NCBI GenBank assembly: GCA_016201905.1
Contig: JACQBQ010000014.1
Location: 62,001 to 126,000 of the forward strand
DNA from: Candidatus Melainabacteria bacterium
GTDB taxonomy: Bacteria; Cyanobacteriota; Vampirovibrionia; 2-02-FULL-35-15
Direction: 5' to 3'
Length of the DNA: 64,000 nt
Positions 53,518 to 61,700 of this stretch are shown here, piece after piece; within the stretch, counting starts at the first letter, position 1, and every line of letters starts with the position of its first letter. Under the pieces are notes generated by a model, which saw only the letters and a program-made list of their open reading frames with translations, was not told the DNA's origin and searched no databases. The position numbers and the translations under genes were made by a program.

Positions 53518-54600
53518 ATGACAACATCAGTTTATTTATCAGGGCCACCAAGTGCTGTAAATGATTCTTCTTTAGCGTTTTCAGCAGACTGGAAGGCTTA
53601 TGCTGCAAGTACTTTTTTAAAGTCTGGCATTACTGTGGCTAACCCTATAGAGCTAGACCTAACTGGTTTTGTAACAAATGTTTCAGATCAGGCAAATTTC
53701 TCCTCAGTAAAACATTCACTGTCATTAATCGATCGTGCTGATTCGCTCTTAGCTAACTTAACTCAAATAAATGAATCAGTAACAATGGAAATGTTTTATG
53801 CACACAGGCAAGGGAAACAGGTTGTAGTCGTAGGTAATGAACCTTTTAGTCCATGGGTAATGTTTCATTCAGAAGCAAGGTTTCAGAAATTAAGAGAAGC
53901 GCTTGATTATTTGGTTTATCAGCCGTCAAGTTTTGATACTATAACGTGGTCGACTCAGTTTGAGTCCCAGCTTAAAAGACGCTCAGAGCAGTATCCTCCA
54001 GAAGGTGAATTAGATTTTGAATATTATGGAGGACTTTTGCCAATACTTGTGCTTGCGCCTCATGCAGCTGCTTACTTTAAAGACGGTAATTTATATCGCT
54101 CAGAATCTTATACTGGAGCGCTAGCAGTTTTGCTAAATAAACTTACTGGCTGTCACTCACTGATAACTTCTTACTGTGTGGCTGCTGATCCTGTTTACTA
54201 CCTGAGTTCGCCATATGTAAAATTTTTGTGCCACTTAATAAAAAAGGTTGATATTAAGCTGGTTCTAGTTCTGCATGGTACAGAAGATTGGAATAATCCT
54301 CATGATTTGATTTTGACATCCTGGAATAAAAACTCATTGATAGATAAAGCTGAATATTTTAATTTATTAATAAGCTTATTAAAAGTAAAAGATTTTAAAG
54401 AAATAGGTTTTGATTCAGGTGATATTTTAAGCAATTCAAATAAGACTGTAAGTCATTTGCTTTTTGAAGATTTGAGTATACCTACAATGAAGATTGATGT
54501 TCACAAAAGATATAGATTGCCTAAGTTACAACCTGCTCTTTATATGAACCTTCACACAGTGCTTGCTCAGTTTTTAATGCTGTTGGGTTCCAAAAGCTAG
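53518..54600 (+). CDS. Two-domain protein: nucleoside 2-deoxyribosyltransferase-like domain plus an uncharacterised C-terminal domain
   Basis: 360 residues. The N-terminal half (about 1-125) reads as an NDT/DUF4406-like domain: SVYLSGPPSA at the start, IDRADSLLANL (the D-xx-D stretch of the family), and NESVTMEMFYAHRQGKQVVVVG with the Glu that would be nucleophile. The second half (about 165-355) is separate: LPILVLAPHAAAYF, RSESYTGALAVLLNKLTG, and KLVLVLHGTEDWNNPHDLI; the PHAA and TGALA words are somewhat like N-formylglutamate amidohydrolase, a weak resemblance. Fusion of a nucleoside-cleaving or nucleotide-sensing domain to a hydrolase-like one could belong to nucleotide salvage or defence; neither is shown. 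Stands alone, divergent from 53098. Confidence 0.55.
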   Translation: MTTSVYLSGPPSAVNDSSLAFSADWKAYAASTFLKSGITVANPIELDLTGFVTNVSDQANFSSVKHSLSLIDRADSLLANLTQINESVTMEMFYAHRQGKQVVVVGNEPFSPWVMFHSEARFQKLREALDYLVYQPSSFDTITWSTQFESQLKRRSEQYPPEGELDFEYYGGLLPILVLAPHAAAYFKDGNLYRSESYTGALAVLLNKLTGCHSLITSYCVAADPVYYLSSPYVKFLCHLIKKVDIKLVLVLHGTEDWNNPHDLILTSWNKNSLIDKAEYFNLLISLLKVKDFKEIGFDSGDILSNSNKTVSHLLFEDLSIPTMKIDVHKRYRLPKLQPALYMNLHTVLAQFLMLLGSKS

Positions 54601-54616
54601 TGGTTTAAGTTTTTGC

Positions 54617-55147
54617 TCAAGCATATTTTTTTATAGATTTGCAATAGTCAGCGTATAATTCACCTATTGTTTTTTTTAATAATGGATGATGAAAATCTTT
54701 ACAGAGCTCCATAAGTGGAATTAAAACAAAATATCTTTTATGTAACATAGGATGAGGTATGGTTAATTTGTTAGTGTTTAGAATCTCATTGCCATAGAAT
54801 AAAATGTCCAGATCAATAGTTCTTGAGGTTTTTTTTCGTGAGTATACTTGCTCATGTTTTGTTATTCTGCCTAGTTTTTTTTCAATCCTTTTGCAAAGCC
54901 TAAACATTTGTATAGGGGTTAATGATGTTAAAAGCTTTATTGCACCATTTAAAAAGTATCCAGATTTTATTCCTTCCTGTGGTGGATTTTTTAGCATGTT
55001 TGATATGCTGAGAATTTTAATTTGCTTGTGATTTGAGAGAAGTTGAATAGCACAAGATATGTTTTTTTCTTTATTGCCTTTATTTGTTCCTATTCCAAGG
55101 AAAACAATCTTTTCAATAGCAACATTTTGATTTTTTAATCTAAGCAT
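54617..55147 (-). CDS. folK: 2-amino-4-hydroxy-6-hydroxymethyldihydropteridine pyrophosphokinase (HPPK)
   Basis: 176 residues. HPPK signatures: IVFLGIGTNKGNKEKNISCAI at the N-terminus, PPQEGIKSGYFLNGAIKL, and the ATP-binding SRTIDLDILFYGNEI, then LTIPHPMLHKRYFVLIPLMEL. It transfers pyrophosphate from ATP to hydroxymethyl-dihydropterin in folate synthesis. A basic residue run (KHEQVYSRKKTSRT) is where Arg/Lys bind the triphosphate. folP and folB are not next to it. It converges with the NDT-like fusion gene (16-bp spacer). Confidence 0.94.
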   Translation of the reverse strand: MLRLKNQNVAIEKIVFLGIGTNKGNKEKNISCAIQLLSNHKQIKILSISNMLKNPPQEGIKSGYFLNGAIKLLTSLTPIQMFRLCKRIEKKLGRITKHEQVYSRKKTSRTIDLDILFYGNEILNTNKLTIPHPMLHKRYFVLIPLMELCKDFHHPLLKKTIGELYADYCKSIKKYA

Positions 55148-55467
55148 TTTTATTCTTAATGTTTAATTTATATTTTTTGTTAAGAGCCTTAATCTTAACC
55201 AATAATCCCGAATTTTGGAAGAATTCTAAACCATTACCAGCTCTGAGTTATTTTTTTATTACTCTTAACTTTTATTGATAAACTTATTTCAAATAAATTT
55301 AAGAAAGTCTTTTGAATTCGACTTGACTTAAAAAGTTAAGATTTAGTAAAGTGTAAGTATATGGCTTGTTTTATTTAGAGTCTTATTAAAGAATCCAAGA
55401 ATGTAATTAAAACTAAATAAATAAAAGCAATAACAGTAGTGATTCTATTTAAGAAAGAGGATATAAA
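55148..55467. promoter_or_regulatory. 320-bp AT-rich spacer with inverted GTTAAGAG half-sites and a putative promoter
   Basis: GTTAAGAG at 55179-55186 and CTCTTAAC at 55262-55269 form an inverted pair, the same word pair as upstream of 24049. A TTGACT (55323-55328) with TAAAGT 18 bases later (55347-55352) is a plausible promoter for the gene at 55468. No ORF or RNA gene is apparent. Confidence 0.35.
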
Positions 55468-56319
55468 ATGAAAATCAGTCTAGAGCAAGCATTTACGATA
55501 CTTGGTAAGCGTACAGAAAAACTAGAGAACGCTTTAGCAAGTCAAAGTGGTAAACCACCAGAACAGGTTTTAGATGAGTTCTTACAGTTGCCAGAAAATG
55601 AAGATGTAAAAACAATAATAACAAAAGAATCTTACCCAGCGGTTATAGCAAGGCTTGAGCAAGCAAAGCAGCCAGCTGTTGCTACACCAACACCAGAAAG
55701 TTCACCTATACCTCAAGAAGCAGAATTAGTAGGATCAGCAGAACCAGCAGATGAACTTACAGAGGAAGAGATAATTCAATTTATTAGTAATGGATCAAGA
55801 GATGAAATAAATGAAGCAGTCCAAAATGAGGATCAAGCGACTCTTGATAACTATAGAAATGTGCTTTTTCAAGCAGATAAAAAAGTCCTAAATAAAGATT
55901 CGGTTGATGAAGATTTGCGCGTGAAAGCAGATGAGCTTAAGAAGGCATTACCACCAGCACCAAAATCAGGTGATGATGAAGTTGGTCCAGAAAATGGTGT
56001 AAAGCCTGAGGGTTCTGATGATAAAACTAAAACAGATAAAACAGAAGGTGGTATTCCTTGGGCTAAGATTGGCTTAGGTGTAGTCAGTGGAATATTAACA
56101 TTATTTGGATTTTCAAAATTGGGTGAAGGTTCAGGAAAGGGTGTAACACTTTTAGGAATCGTTGGCTTAGTTGCAACTGCTTTATGGGCAGGGCTTTGGA
56201 ATACTGTCTCACAATGGATGGGATGGGATGATGAAAAAGCTAAGACTCCGACTTCAGATTCTAAACCGGAAGAACCAGCATCACCTCCAAAACCAGCAGC
56301 TGCAGAAGGATCAGCATAG
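55468..56319 (+). CDS. Acidic membrane-hairpin protein of unknown function
   Basis: 283 residues. A helical N-terminus (about 1-70), then a long acidic and Pro/Ala-rich region (about 75-190), two hydrophobic helices close together (about 196-218, AKIGLGVVSGILTLFGF, and 225-245, LLGIVGLVATALWAGLW), and a Pro/Ala/Ser-rich tail. No family recognised. Ribosome site AGAGG seven bases before ATG. The two-helix hairpin with a short loop is shared in layout with three other proteins in the window (24049, 26157, 56415). It is probably co-transcribed with 56415, 95 bp on, and both are preceded by the spacer holding shared half-sites. Confidence 0.6.
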   Translation: MKISLEQAFTILGKRTEKLENALASQSGKPPEQVLDEFLQLPENEDVKTIITKESYPAVIARLEQAKQPAVATPTPESSPIPQEAELVGSAEPADELTEEEIIQFISNGSRDEINEAVQNEDQATLDNYRNVLFQADKKVLNKDSVDEDLRVKADELKKALPPAPKSGDDEVGPENGVKPEGSDDKTKTDKTEGGIPWAKIGLGVVSGILTLFGFSKLGEGSGKGVTLLGIVGLVATALWAGLWNTVSQWMGWDDEKAKTPTSDSKPEEPASPPKPAAAEGSA

Positions 56320-56414
56320 CTTAAAAAGTTTTGAAAAGGCGGTGAATAAAAAATATTTAAAATCATATTTATAAATAATTCAAATATTTAATTCTCTTTT
56401 TAAAAACAAATTTT

Positions 56415-57701
56415 ATGAGTATATTTATCACACCAACAGGTCCTAGAATAACTACACCGCTTCCTGTGAGAGGAAAAGCTGCTAACCCGGCTAGGGCAGC
56501 TGCTAGTACTGTAAACGATTACCTAAAGACTGGGACAAATACTTTCATGACAATGGCTAAATTATTTTCTGGTGGTATTTGTATGACCATTGGACTTACT
56601 GCTGAACATATACTTAAAGATTCCTGGCTGGATAGATTTTCTAAATTAATTGCACTCTTTGGAACAGTAATTCTGGGCTGGGGTGTATTTGATGTTTTTA
56701 AATTGTTTAAAAATAGTAAAGAAATAGAAATAGTACGTGAACCTTGTGAGCTAGCACCTAATAATAATGCTAGTTTTTGGAATAAGTGTAAAAAATCAGA
56801 AAGTAAATTATTAGCATTAGATCCAAGCTTTGCAAGTGATGACTTCTCTGGACTTATCTCTTCTAATACATCTGTCTCTAAACCAAGCATAGTAGGTAAA
56901 GCTGGTGAATTATTACGCTGTTATTCTGATGAAGAAATGATAGATCTTGTAAGTAAAGTTAAAGGTGGTTCTGAGCCAGATATTAAAGAAATATCTAAAG
57001 CACCAGTTAAGCTAAGCACATATAAAGATCGTGTTACAGAACTGCTTGGCTTTTGCAAAGCGAATCTATCTTCTGTAGCACCTGATGTCACTACAAGAAT
57101 AGGCGAAATATTAGGAGCATCAGAGATAGATGGTAAGTATAAAGAATTACTTTCTGAGGATTTTGTTGTCATGTATAAATTTATAAAAGAATATAAAGAA
57201 AAATATGAAGAAGATGCAAGGTTTAGTGCATTAATTGGTGGTAAAGAAAAGATCGAACTTTTAGAAAAATCTCTTATTGTTAAAAGCGAAGGAGATACAA
57301 AAGAGGATACGCTTAAATACTTGTCAAGTCTTCAAGAAGCGGAGAATTATTTACAGGTTTTGCATAGAGTAATTACTTATGTTTTAGACCAATCAAATCT
57401 CACAAATCCAAACAAAGCCAGGAACGTAGTGATTCTTAGGCAGGCTTTAATATGTGCTTTTAATTTAGAAGGCAATAATTTAAATTCTATAAATAAAGAA
57501 CTTAAAAAAATCCTAAATGGTGAAGAGGCTACAAAGAAAAAAGGTATTAAATCTAAATTAGAAGATTTAAAAAAACATTTTGAAAGTGAAAGAGTATCAA
57601 AAGTTTTACATGATGAAAACTTTGCTTTCAGAAAACAATCTGATCCTATAAAAGGTAATGAAGCATTAAGTGGTTTATACTGGTCAAGGTTTTCGGAATA
57701 A
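56415..57701 (+). CDS. Membrane-hairpin protein of unknown function
   Basis: 428 residues. A short, Thr/Pro/Arg-rich N-terminus leads to two hydrophobic helices (about 45-66, LFSGGICMTIGLTAEHI, and 75-97, LIALFGTVILGWGVFDVFKLF), then about 330 soluble, mainly helical residues rich in Lys/Glu/Asp. No catalytic motif or family recognised. The layout (short basic N-terminus, hairpin, soluble domain) is that of 26157..27092. It lies 95 bp behind the acidic hairpin protein, so it may be in one operon with it. queF follows in convergent orientation after 16 bp. Confidence 0.6.
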   Translation: MSIFITPTGPRITTPLPVRGKAANPARAAASTVNDYLKTGTNTFMTMAKLFSGGICMTIGLTAEHILKDSWLDRFSKLIALFGTVILGWGVFDVFKLFKNSKEIEIVREPCELAPNNNASFWNKCKKSESKLLALDPSFASDDFSGLISSNTSVSKPSIVGKAGELLRCYSDEEMIDLVSKVKGGSEPDIKEISKAPVKLSTYKDRVTELLGFCKANLSSVAPDVTTRIGEILGASEIDGKYKELLSEDFVVMYKFIKEYKEKYEEDARFSALIGGKEKIELLEKSLIVKSEGDTKEDTLKYLSSLQEAENYLQVLHRVITYVLDQSNLTNPNKARNVVILRQALICAFNLEGNNLNSINKELKKILNGEEATKKKGIKSKLEDLKKHFESERVSKVLHDENFAFRKQSDPIKGNEALSGLYWSRFSE

Positions 57702-57717
57702 AGAACTTAATCGTCAG

Positions 57718-58086
57718 CTATTTTTTCTTTTTAGTATGTTTAGCTGATACAGTAGTGGTAATACCACCTCGTGCAGTAAAATTACCGGTTACTGAAATTT
57801 CTTTTGCATTTAATGCATTGTTTAAGTCATCCAGAATTTTATTTATAACATATTCATAAAAAATACCTTGATTCCTGTAGTTTAAAAGATAGTATTTTAG
57901 CGATTTTAACTCAACACATAATTTGTCAGGGATATACTCTATAATGATTGTTCCAAAGTCAGGCAAGCCAGTTTTTGGACAGACTGACGTAAATTCAGGA
58001 CATGTAATTGTCACTATATAGTCCCTCTTGGGATAACGGTTTAAAAATGTTTCTAAGCCAATTTTGTTTTCTTTCTTTTTTGCCAT
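57718..58086 (-). CDS. queF: NADPH-dependent 7-cyano-7-deazaguanine reductase
   Basis: 122 residues, the short unimodular (YkvM) type. The catalytic cysteine is in CPEFTSVCPKTGLPDFGTI, the substrate Glu in CVELKSLKYYLLNYRNQGIF, and the FTARGGITTTV end is typical. It reduces preQ0 to preQ1 for queuosine in tRNA, the only known nitrile-to-amine enzyme. The other que genes are not nearby. It lies between the membrane-hairpin gene (convergent, 16 bp) and the HTH gene (divergent, 127 bp). No preQ1 riboswitch is recognised upstream. Confidence 0.95.
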   Translation of the reverse strand: MAKKKENKIGLETFLNRYPKRDYIVTITCPEFTSVCPKTGLPDFGTIIIEYIPDKLCVELKSLKYYLLNYRNQGIFYEYVINKILDDLNNALNAKEISVTGNFTARGGITTTVSAKHTKKKK

Positions 58087-58213
58087 TGTTTAGTATTATA
58101 TAGCTAAATTAGTGAAGTAGGTTTATTTTGTAAATCTCTTAAGTAATGGGTATAAGGATATAAAAGGCTGCTTTCTCTGGACATGAAAAGCTAAAAAGTA
58201 GATAATATTAGAC

Positions 58214-58903
58214 ATGCCAAGCCAAAACAATAAAAAAAATGATAGTAGTGAACTGACGATTAAAGAAACCTCGTCTAAACTAGATCTTTCAGAATCTACT
58301 GTGAAAAAATATTTAAAAGATTTTGATCTAAAGATAGAAAAGGGTATAGGAAGCAAGGCTGTAATTTCTAATGAAACTTTTCAGGCTCTTTCGGAAATTG
58401 CCAAATTACGGGCAAATGGATTATCGATACAAGAAATAAAAGAACTAAAGTCTCAAAAACCTTCAAAAAATATATTGGATGAGCTGGAAGAGTCTGCAGA
58501 AGATAAGAAAGAAGTTGCTTTGCAGAGTGAAGATGTATCTGTACTGAAAGAAGAAGATAAATTATCAGTTGACGAAGATGTTCCTTTAAATGGTGAAGCT
58601 GAAGAAAACGGTAAAAGTGTTGATGAAACAAGACTTGAAAAAGAATCTGAAAGTGATGAATCTGACAGTTATACATCTTCAGATGGAGAGCAAGGAGAAC
58701 AGAGGAGAAGAAGAGGCTTTAACTATAGATATGTTGAAAGACAAATATCTAATGACTCTAAAAGAGTATCTTCATTTAGAAGAAGATTGCAAAACCCAAA
58801 TATTTCAGTACAGGAGAGACTGTTTTTTGAAGAAGCTCTGGAACGTAGAATATTATTTCTTAATGGCTGGAAACATATTTTAAGATGGGTTAGTAAACAG
58901 TGA
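58214..58903 (+). CDS. MerR-like DNA-binding protein with long acidic linker
   Basis: 229 residues. The N-terminal ~75 residues look like a MerR-type winged helix: LTIKETSSKLDLSESTVKKYLKDF as the helix-turn-helix, then FQALSEIAKLRANGLSIQEIKEL as the wing and linker helix. About 95-160 is extremely acidic (Glu/Ser/Asp), followed by a basic switch RRRRGFNYRYVERQISNDSK and a helical, basic C-terminus FRRRLQNPNISVQERLFFEEALERR. An acidic low-complexity middle between two potential nucleic-acid-binding ends is unusual for a MerR regulator. No effector-binding domain is recognised. aroC follows 72 bp later, with a small AT hairpin between. Confidence 0.65.
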   Translation: MPSQNNKKNDSSELTIKETSSKLDLSESTVKKYLKDFDLKIEKGIGSKAVISNETFQALSEIAKLRANGLSIQEIKELKSQKPSKNILDELEESAEDKKEVALQSEDVSVLKEEDKLSVDEDVPLNGEAEENGKSVDETRLEKESESDESDSYTSSDGEQGEQRRRRGFNYRYVERQISNDSKRVSSFRRRLQNPNISVQERLFFEEALERRILFLNGWKHILRWVSKQ

Positions 58904-58927
58904 CAGAGCATGTTGGTAACTTTTTGA

Positions 58928-58945
58928 AGATAAACCCATTTATCT
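58928..58945. promoter_or_regulatory. AT-rich hairpin AGATAAA-CCCA-TTTATCT upstream of aroC
   Basis: Perfect 7-bp inverted repeat around a CCCA loop, 30 bases before the aroC start and 24 bases after the HTH gene stop. No T tract follows, so a regulatory hairpin or operator is as likely as a terminator. Confidence 0.3.
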
Positions 58946-58975
58946 GTCTGGCAAATCTAAGCAGTTGAGGAATAA

Positions 58976-60184
58976 ATGCCAATAAGATTTCTTACAGCTG
59001 GAGAGTCGCACGGACCAGAATTAAACATTATTGTTGATGGTATACCAGCTGGACTAGAGCTTCTAAGCGAAGATATTAATAAAGACTTGCGTAGGCGACA
59101 AGGAGGGTATGGCCGTGGCGGCAGAATGAAGATTGAAACAGATCAAGTTATTTTTACTGGTGGTGTGAGGCATGGAAAAACATTAGGATCTCCGATTTCT
59201 ACTCGAGTAATGAACAATGACTTTAAAAACTGGGAAGTGTCTATGTCATCTCATCCCCAAGACATAAATAATCCTGAGGTTAAGCAGAAGATTGATTCAA
59301 AATTTGTTTCACGTGTAAGGCCTGGACATGCTGATTTAGCTGGTGCGATAAAGTATTCGCATGAAGATATTAGAAACGTTCTAGAAAGATCCAGTGCTAG
59401 AGAGACAACCAGCAGGGTAGTAAATGGTGCCATTTGTAAAAAACTTTTAAGTATATTAAATATTACTGTTATAAGTTATGTTTTGCGTATTGGTTCGGCA
59501 GGTATAGATCCAAATACACTTAGCTCAAATTATAATGATCTTTTTCTCAAAGCAGAAGCATCAGAGGTAAGGTGTCCTGATTTAAATATTTCTGAACAAA
59601 TGAAACTAGCTATAAATGAAGCTAGGGCTCAGGGTGATACATTAGGTGGTTCAATACAGGTTGTTGCATCTGGTATTCCTGTCGGGCTTGGGTCTTATAT
59701 TCAGTGGGATAAACGTTTAAATGGCAGGATTGCTGGAGCTTTAATGTCTGTCCATACCGTAAAGTCTGTTGAGCTAGGATTAGGAAAATTAGTTTCTGAA
59801 CGATATGGTTCTAAAGTTCATGATCAAATTTATATAGATCCAAACTGGAAAGGTAAGTCCTTAAGATATAAAAGAAAATCAAATAATGCTGGTGGCATTG
59901 AAGGAGGAATGTCAAATGGTGAGCCTATAGTGTTTACCGTTGCTACAAAACCTATTCCCACGTTAATTAAACCACTGGATTCTGTTGATATTAAAACAAA
60001 ACAAAATACTCAAGCACATTTTGAAAGATCAGATATTTGTGTGGTGCCTGCGGCAGGGGTGGTTTTAGAGGCAATGATGTCTTATGTTTTGGCAGATGTC
60101 ATATTAGAAAAATTTGGTGGTGATAATATTAAAGATCTTCTGGATAATTACAATGACTATTTAAATAAATGCTATCAGCGTTAA
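58976..60184 (+). CDS. aroC: Chorismate synthase
   Basis: 402 residues. Family motifs: FLTAGESHGPELNIIVDGIPAGLEL, RRQGGYGRGGRMKIE, PGHADLAGAIKYSHEDIRNVLERSSARETTSRV, and GGIEGGMSNGEPIVFTVATKPIPTL, with RSDICVVPAAGVVLEAM near the C-terminus. It uses reduced FMN to eliminate phosphate from EPSP, giving chorismate, the last common step of the shikimate route for which AroF, AroB and AroK are also encoded here. It lies beside the MerR-like gene on one side and convergent with MenG/UbiE on the other (7-bp spacer). Confidence 0.97.
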   Translation: MPIRFLTAGESHGPELNIIVDGIPAGLELLSEDINKDLRRRQGGYGRGGRMKIETDQVIFTGGVRHGKTLGSPISTRVMNNDFKNWEVSMSSHPQDINNPEVKQKIDSKFVSRVRPGHADLAGAIKYSHEDIRNVLERSSARETTSRVVNGAICKKLLSILNITVISYVLRIGSAGIDPNTLSSNYNDLFLKAEASEVRCPDLNISEQMKLAINEARAQGDTLGGSIQVVASGIPVGLGSYIQWDKRLNGRIAGALMSVHTVKSVELGLGKLVSERYGSKVHDQIYIDPNWKGKSLRYKRKSNNAGGIEGGMSNGEPIVFTVATKPIPTLIKPLDSVDIKTKQNTQAHFERSDICVVPAAGVVLEAMMSYVLADVILEKFGGDNIKDLLDNYNDYLNKCYQR

Positions 60185-60191
60185 GAGATTG

Positions 60192-60926
60192 CTATTTAAC
60201 AGCAACATGAATGGCAACAGCGCCTCCTAAAATATCTTTGAAGTAGCATTTTTCAAAACCTGTTTTTAAAATTATATTTTTTAATTCATCTTGCTTGTAC
60301 CAGCTGTTAAGTGATGTGGGTAAATATGTGTAAGCTTCCTTATCATATGCAAAAATCTGTCCTAATTTAGGGATGATATTAAAGAAGTAGCTTAAGAAAA
60401 TCTTCTCCCATAATTTATTTCTAGGATGTCCAAGATCTATGCATGTGAAAACCCCGTCTTTCTTAAGTAACTTATAGATATTTTCTAGGCTGTGTTCTTT
60501 ATCTATTAGATTTCTTAGTCCAAAGCCTATTGTAATAAGGTCAATTGATGAAGGTGCTATTTCATTGGATAATTTTTCAAAATCAAATAATAAAAAAGAG
60601 GTGTTGTTTAGGTTCAATTTTTTTGTTTTTGATTTTGCTATGTTGAGCATATTGTTTGAATTGTCAATGCAAGTAATATTAATTTTGGGACAGAGCTGGC
60701 TTAAAATAATTGCTAAGTCTCCAGTTCCAGAACACAAATCAAGTGCATTTTTGGGATTTACGATTTCGGTAAGTGCCAACTTTATTGACTCTACCTTCCA
60801 GTTGTAGTGGTAGCCAAATGTCATTAAATTATTTAAAAGATCATATTTTGTAGCAATTTTATTAAACATTTTGTTTATATAAACTGCATTGTTAGTAATT
60901 GTTGATTTTGTAGCTGTTGTTGTCAT
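60192..60926 (-). CDS. Class I SAM methyltransferase MenG/UbiE type
   Basis: 244 residues. UbiE/COQ5 signatures: INKMFNKIATKYDLLNNLMTFGYHYNWK at the N-terminus, LDLCSGTGDLAIIL as SAM-binding motif I, ITCIDNSNNMLNIAKSK, LITIGFGLRNLIDKEHSLENIY, and the C-terminal YTYLPTSLNSW and LGGAVAIHVAVK. It C-methylates demethylmenaquinone or a ubiquinone precursor. A ubiA-family gene at 22554 could supply the prenylated substrate. The ATG diverges from the TPR gene at 60941 across only 14 bp. Confidence 0.92.
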   Translation of the reverse strand: MTTTATKSTITNNAVYINKMFNKIATKYDLLNNLMTFGYHYNWKVESIKLALTEIVNPKNALDLCSGTGDLAIILSQLCPKINITCIDNSNNMLNIAKSKTKKLNLNNTSFLLFDFEKLSNEIAPSSIDLITIGFGLRNLIDKEHSLENIYKLLKKDGVFTCIDLGHPRNKLWEKIFLSYFFNIIPKLGQIFAYDKEAYTYLPTSLNSWYKQDELKNIILKTGFEKCYFKDILGGAVAIHVAVK

Positions 60927-60940
60927 ATTCTAATTAAACT

Positions 60941-61681
60941 ATGGATACTTTAAGTGAGATCGATAACTTAATAATTAAAGCAATAAAACTTGTAAATGAA
61001 GACAAATATAATGAAGTCAGTGAAATTATTACGGCTATTTTAAGTGATAAAAGTTGCTTAGACAAACTGACGGCTAATAATTGGGAAGACATTGCTCATA
61101 TTTGTATTTTAACTCGTAGATTTGATTTATCTAAAACTGCCTATATGAATGCTAAGAATTTTGAGTGTGCTTCTTTTGCTTTAATACTACTGAATAAATT
61201 AGATGATGCTAAATCTCTTTTGAAAGATGTTAATGAATCTCCGGCAAGTTTATGGTGCAATTTTTTGATAGAACTTTTTTCTAGAAAGAAAGATATTAAA
61301 CTGCCTTCATTTTTCATGATAAGACAATTTATGGAATTTACTGTGTATTGTTTACTGCTATCTAACAACAATCAATTTATTCAGTTGTTATTGGATAAAT
61401 TAGATAAATTATTAAAAATCAATCTGGATGCTGAAAAGCTTATTGGCTATGCATATCTCAATTTTGGCATGCTTGATGAATCCATTAATTTTCTTAATAG
61501 AGCTCTTAAAAGAGATTCTTTGGATGGCGAAATCTATTTTAAACTTGGTCAAATTTATTTTTTGAAAAAAGATTTTTATCAGTCACTTAATATGTTAAAC
61601 AATGCACAGTTGTTATTGCCTGGGCATTATGCTACAAAAGTACTACTGGAAAAAGTAAGCTCACATCTCCCAAAAAGCTAA
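60941..61681 (+). CDS. TPR-repeat protein
   Basis: 246 residues, no signal peptide. The C-terminal third carries clear TPR units: GYAYLNFGMLDESINFLNRALK, then KLGQIYFLKKDFYQSLNMLNNAQ; the rest is helical and probably contains degenerate repeats. A scaffold or adaptor function only can be suggested. Start codon is 14 bp from the divergent MenG/UbiE start. It converges with the small membrane-protein gene at 61701 (19 bp). Confidence 0.7.
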   Translation: MDTLSEIDNLIIKAIKLVNEDKYNEVSEIITAILSDKSCLDKLTANNWEDIAHICILTRRFDLSKTAYMNAKNFECASFALILLNKLDDAKSLLKDVNESPASLWCNFLIELFSRKKDIKLPSFFMIRQFMEFTVYCLLLSNNNQFIQLLLDKLDKLLKINLDAEKLIGYAYLNFGMLDESINFLNRALKRDSLDGEIYFKLGQIYFLKKDFYQSLNMLNNAQLLLPGHYATKVLLEKVSSHLPKS

Positions 61682-61700
61682 TGATTAATAAACCGTAGAA

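Noticed and set aside
58087-58213. preQ1 riboswitch before queF
   Set aside because: No characteristic compact pseudoknot with A-rich tail is visible in this AT-rich spacer.
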